DNA of 8,388 bases. Source: Treponema sp. (lineage in GTDB: Bacteria; Spirochaetota; Spirochaetia; Treponematales; Treponemataceae). This document shows, piece after piece, positions 6,442-8,388 of this stretch. The DNA is taken from NCBI GenBank assembly GCA_003455655.1, contig DMQP01000138.1:1-8388 (forward strand), given 5' to 3'. The stretch's first letter is position 1. Every line of letters begins with the position of its first letter. Position numbers and translations under genes: made by a program. The notes beneath the pieces are model-generated. The model did not search any database. It saw only the letters and a program-made list of their open reading frames with translations, and was not told the origin of the DNA.

Positions 6442-8223
6442 ATTATCATCAACAACCATTTGAATTTCTTCTACTTGAGAACGAATAGCTTCAAAGGCAT
6501 CGACAATACGAGGGTCAAAATGTGAACCACTGCCTTTTCGAATAATGTCATAGGCTTCGCTTACAGAAAAAGCTTTTTTATAAGGACGCTCAGTTACCAG
6601 TGCATCAAAGACATCGGCAACAGCCATTATGCGCGCACACAAAGGAATTGCATTTCCGCACAAATGGTTAGGATAGCCTGTTCCATCCCACCATTCATGA
6701 TGAGCACAAGCAACATCTTTTGCCATTTGAACATACTGCTGGTCAACATTTTCTTTCATGGTTTTATCAATAAACTGAGCACCCATAATTGTATGTCGTT
6801 CCATGATGCGACGTTCTTCTTCTGTAAGTTTTCCCATTTTATTAAGAATGGCTCGGTCTATATAAATTTTTCCAATGTCATGCAAAGGAGCAATTTGAGC
6901 CATTCGTTCCACATAAGAAAAATCAATTTGCTCGGGGAACTTTTTTTCTATCATAAGTTCAAAGGCAATAGCTTCGGTATAGTTTGCAGTTCTGCGTAAG
7001 TGACCCTTCGAAGAAAGATCATGACGTTCTGCAATAGCCGAAAATCCTATAACCATTTGATCACGCATAGCACGCATTTTGTCTGCAGTAAATTGTAACT
7101 CTTCTGTTTTTTTTGCAACTTCAAATTCGAGATTCTGTTTGTAATCGTGCAAGAGGGTTACATCTTCAAGCCAAATAACATAACCTTGAGGATTTCGTTT
7201 AGGACCAAGCATTCGTATACGAGGATGGAAGGCATTGTCGCCAACCATAATGTATTCATTTTCTGCATCAACTTGAGTTCCTACTTTAAGCATGGCATCA
7301 ATAATGGGAACATTCATTTGATCTACTGCTTCAAACAAATGCTTTCCTATTTCTTCTTCCGTAACTTCTGTAAAAACTTCGAAGGCTTTTTTATTTATGT
7401 TAGTAATGCGATACCTACTGTCAAGCACAAAAGCAGGAGTACTAATGGCATCAAAGACCGCAGGATTTGCAAGCGCATCTACATTACAGAATTTTCTTCC
7501 GTAAATAAGATAAAGAAACATAATGTTTGAAATATCAAAACCAATGGGAACAAGAGGAACAGCTTCGTAACCTATGACCTGTATAAAAATTTTTTCGGCA
7601 AGATAACAGAGAGCCGGAAGCATGATAATAATATACAAGAACGAAAGGTTTGGAATATCTACCGAAAGATTGTGGCGTATGGTACGAATATGAACTATTG
7701 TGTAAATGATCATGTAACTGAGCAAAAAGCCCACATACAAATAGTGACCCCAGTTATTTACTTTGTGTAAATAGGGAATGCCGTGAATGACTTCAGCATA
7801 ATAATCCTTAAACATCCACCTACGCATAAAGGCAAACCACGAACAGGGATCAGACAAACGAGCAAGAGCAGGAGAATCAAAAGTAACTATCTGCATCATA
7901 AGAAAAACAAGAACAATGCCAAACAAGCCGTAAAGCCACTTGGGAACATGAATATGCAGATATCGTAACAAAAGAATAAAAGTAATTGAAACAGAAAGTG
8001 AGCCTATGTACTTACATTTTGTTGCGTACACTAAAAGCCGTAAAGATGATTCAGAATAGACAATTCCTAAATAACCTATGCATGTTACAAGTGAAAAAAC
8101 AGCATAAGACATTATTAACTTTTGTTCAGGAGATGCAGGCTGCATTACTGCAATAACAAGACACAGCACTGAAAGAAAAACAGAGAAGTTGGTAATGAGT
8201 TGCTCAACTGCCAAAATATCCAT
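6430..8223 (-). CDS. Membrane sensor with 7TM, PAS and HD-GYP domains; probable cyclic-di-GMP phosphodiesterase
   Basis: The 597-residue product has an N-terminal block of about seven hydrophobic segments (near 8-27, 36-55, 69-89, 96-115, 159-178, 193-217 and 223-242), resembling the 7TM sensor module of some histidine kinases, with a polar loop at about 116-158. A PAS-like domain follows (about 253-358; AISTPAFVLD and GYVIWLEDVT), then a coiled-coil linker (about 357-395). The C-terminal HD-GYP domain (about 396-590) keeps H408, the HD pair H448-D449 in LHDIGK, H477, H508 and H509, DGTGYP (513-518), D537 in AVADVFDAL and RPYKKA (546-551). HD-GYP enzymes hydrolyse cyclic di-GMP to pGpG or GMP, so this should be an inner-membrane receptor lowering the messenger in response to an unidentified signal. 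The residue four before H408 is Ser, not the Glu of three-metal members, so a two-metal centre is likelier. No kinase or GGDEF domain is present. The ATG at 8223 follows a predicted promoter but has only a weak ribosome-binding site. Confidence 0.9.
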   Translation of the reverse strand: MDILAVEQLITNFSVFLSVLCLVIAVMQPASPEQKLIMSYAVFSLVTCIGYLGIVYSESSLRLLVYATKCKYIGSLSVSITFILLLRYLHIHVPKWLYGLFGIVLVFLMMQIVTFDSPALARLSDPCSWFAFMRRWMFKDYYAEVIHGIPYLHKVNNWGHYLYVGFLLSYMIIYTIVHIRTIRHNLSVDIPNLSFLYIIIMLPALCYLAEKIFIQVIGYEAVPLVPIGFDISNIMFLYLIYGRKFCNVDALANPAVFDAISTPAFVLDSRYRITNINKKAFEVFTEVTEEEIGKHLFEAVDQMNVPIIDAMLKVGTQVDAENEYIMVGDNAFHPRIRMLGPKRNPQGYVIWLEDVTLLHDYKQNLEFEVAKKTEELQFTADKMRAMRDQMVIGFSAIAERHDLSSKGHLRRTANYTEAIAFELMIEKKFPEQIDFSYVERMAQIAPLHDIGKIYIDRAILNKMGKLTEEERRIMERHTIMGAQFIDKTMKENVDQQYVQMAKDVACAHHEWWDGTGYPNHLCGNAIPLCARIMAVADVFDALVTERPYKKAFSVSEAYDIIRKGSGSHFDPRIVDAFEAIRSQVEEIQMVVDDNSSI

Positions 8224-8246
8224 ACTACTTTTTACTCTACCTTGTT

Positions 8247-8275
8247 AGGATAACACAGTATGGGTATTTTGACAA
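8247..8275 (-). promoter_or_regulatory. Probable promoter of the HD-GYP sensor gene
   Basis: On the minus strand, TTGTCA (8270-8275, five of six -35 consensus bases) is followed after exactly 17 bases by TATCCT (8247-8252, four of six -10 bases). The predicted start is near 8240, leaving a leader of about 17 bases with only weak GAG-type ribosome-binding sequence. This would allow independent transcription of the sensor gene even though no terminator is visible after the preceding gene. Confidence 0.55.
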
Positions 8276-8292
8276 GTTTAAACAAAAGTCGC

Positions 8293-8388
8293 TTATTTAA
8301 GATGTTCTACCACCAAAGCGCCCATTTTCTTTGTACCAGCAAGTTTGCCAGCAGCTTTAACTGCATCGCGTGCACTTCCTGCAATGTC
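8293..8388 (-). CDS. C-terminal end of an unrecognised protein (cut by window edge)
   Basis: The minus strand reads 31 residues to a TAA stop at 8295-8293, beginning DIAGSARDAVKAAGKLAG and ending GALVVEHLK. The fragment is Ala/Gly/Lys-rich, looks helical, and is compatible with a soluble cytoplasmic enzyme, but I cannot assign it to a family. It is in the same direction as the HD-GYP gene, 69 bases upstream of it, and no intrinsic terminator is visible between them, so partial co-transcription is possible. The plus strand is also open here but gives a Cys/Ser/Phe-rich translation that looks less like a real protein. Confidence 0.6.
   Translation of the reverse strand, partial: DIAGSARDAVKAAGKLAGTKKMGALVVEHLK

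Noticed and set aside
6437..6450. Dyad GATGA-ATTA-TCATC at the addA/HD-GYP junction as a bidirectional terminator
   Set aside because: The stem is only five A/T-rich pairs, lies inside coding sequence and has no following T-run on either strand.
6664..7530. Plus-strand open frames opposite the HD-GYP gene (6664-6999, 7147-7530, 7783-7968)
   Set aside because: They are antisense to strongly conserved PAS and HD-GYP coding sequence or to the membrane region, and their translations look like frame shadows.
6430..8223. The membrane protein as a histidine kinase because of its 7TM-PAS front half
   Set aside because: There is no phospho-accepting His box or HATPase domain; the C-terminus has a complete HD-GYP motif set.
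1..8388. CRISPR arrays, tRNA or rRNA genes, insertion sequences, prophage attachment sites
   Set aside because: No repeated spacers, structured RNA genes, transposase or terminal inverted repeats were seen on either strand; nearly all bases belong to the five genes listed.

Overview
The window is a compact, low-GC bacterial chromosomal segment with almost no non-coding DNA. It carries three complete long genes and two genes cut by the window edges. The low GC, the protein sequences and the mix of genes (an AddAB-type repair nuclease, a 7TM-PAS-HD-GYP sensor, an IlvD whose N-terminus begins [20 protein letters not shown]) suggest an anaerobic bacterium. A free-living or host-associated Treponema-like spirochaete is my best guess. 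That is inference from protein flavour only: there is no rRNA or marker gene here, and a clostridial host is not excluded.

Layout, left to right. Positions 1-140 (minus) hold the first 46 codons of a dihydroxy-acid dehydratase (ilvD). Positions 141-245 are a short divergent promoter region with a near-consensus promoter reading right and a weaker one reading left. Positions 246-2963 and 2965-6441 (plus) are a two-gene operon, addB then addA, separated by one base. Positions 6430-8223 (minus) encode a membrane sensor with an HD-GYP cyclic-di-GMP phosphodiesterase domain; its stop codon region overlaps the end of addA by 12 bp, tail to tail. Positions 8224-8292 contain the sensor's likely promoter. 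Positions 8293-8388 (minus) are the last 31 codons of an unrecognised gene. No stretch above about 105 bases lacks a gene.

How the genes work together. The addB-addA products should form one heterodimeric helicase-nuclease that resects double-strand DNA breaks for RecA-dependent recombination. Both subunits keep every expected nuclease residue, AddA keeps all helicase motifs, and AddB keeps its four iron-sulphur cysteines. AddB is short (905 aa) and lacks the N-terminal P-loop seen in classical AddB; an in-frame stop just upstream shows this is not a start-site error. The ilvD and HD-GYP genes belong to unrelated processes (branched-chain amino acid synthesis and second-messenger signalling).

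I found no mobile element, CRISPR array, tRNA, rRNA or defence island. The region is best described as ordinary core-type chromosome, with a few details worth checking rather than a new system.
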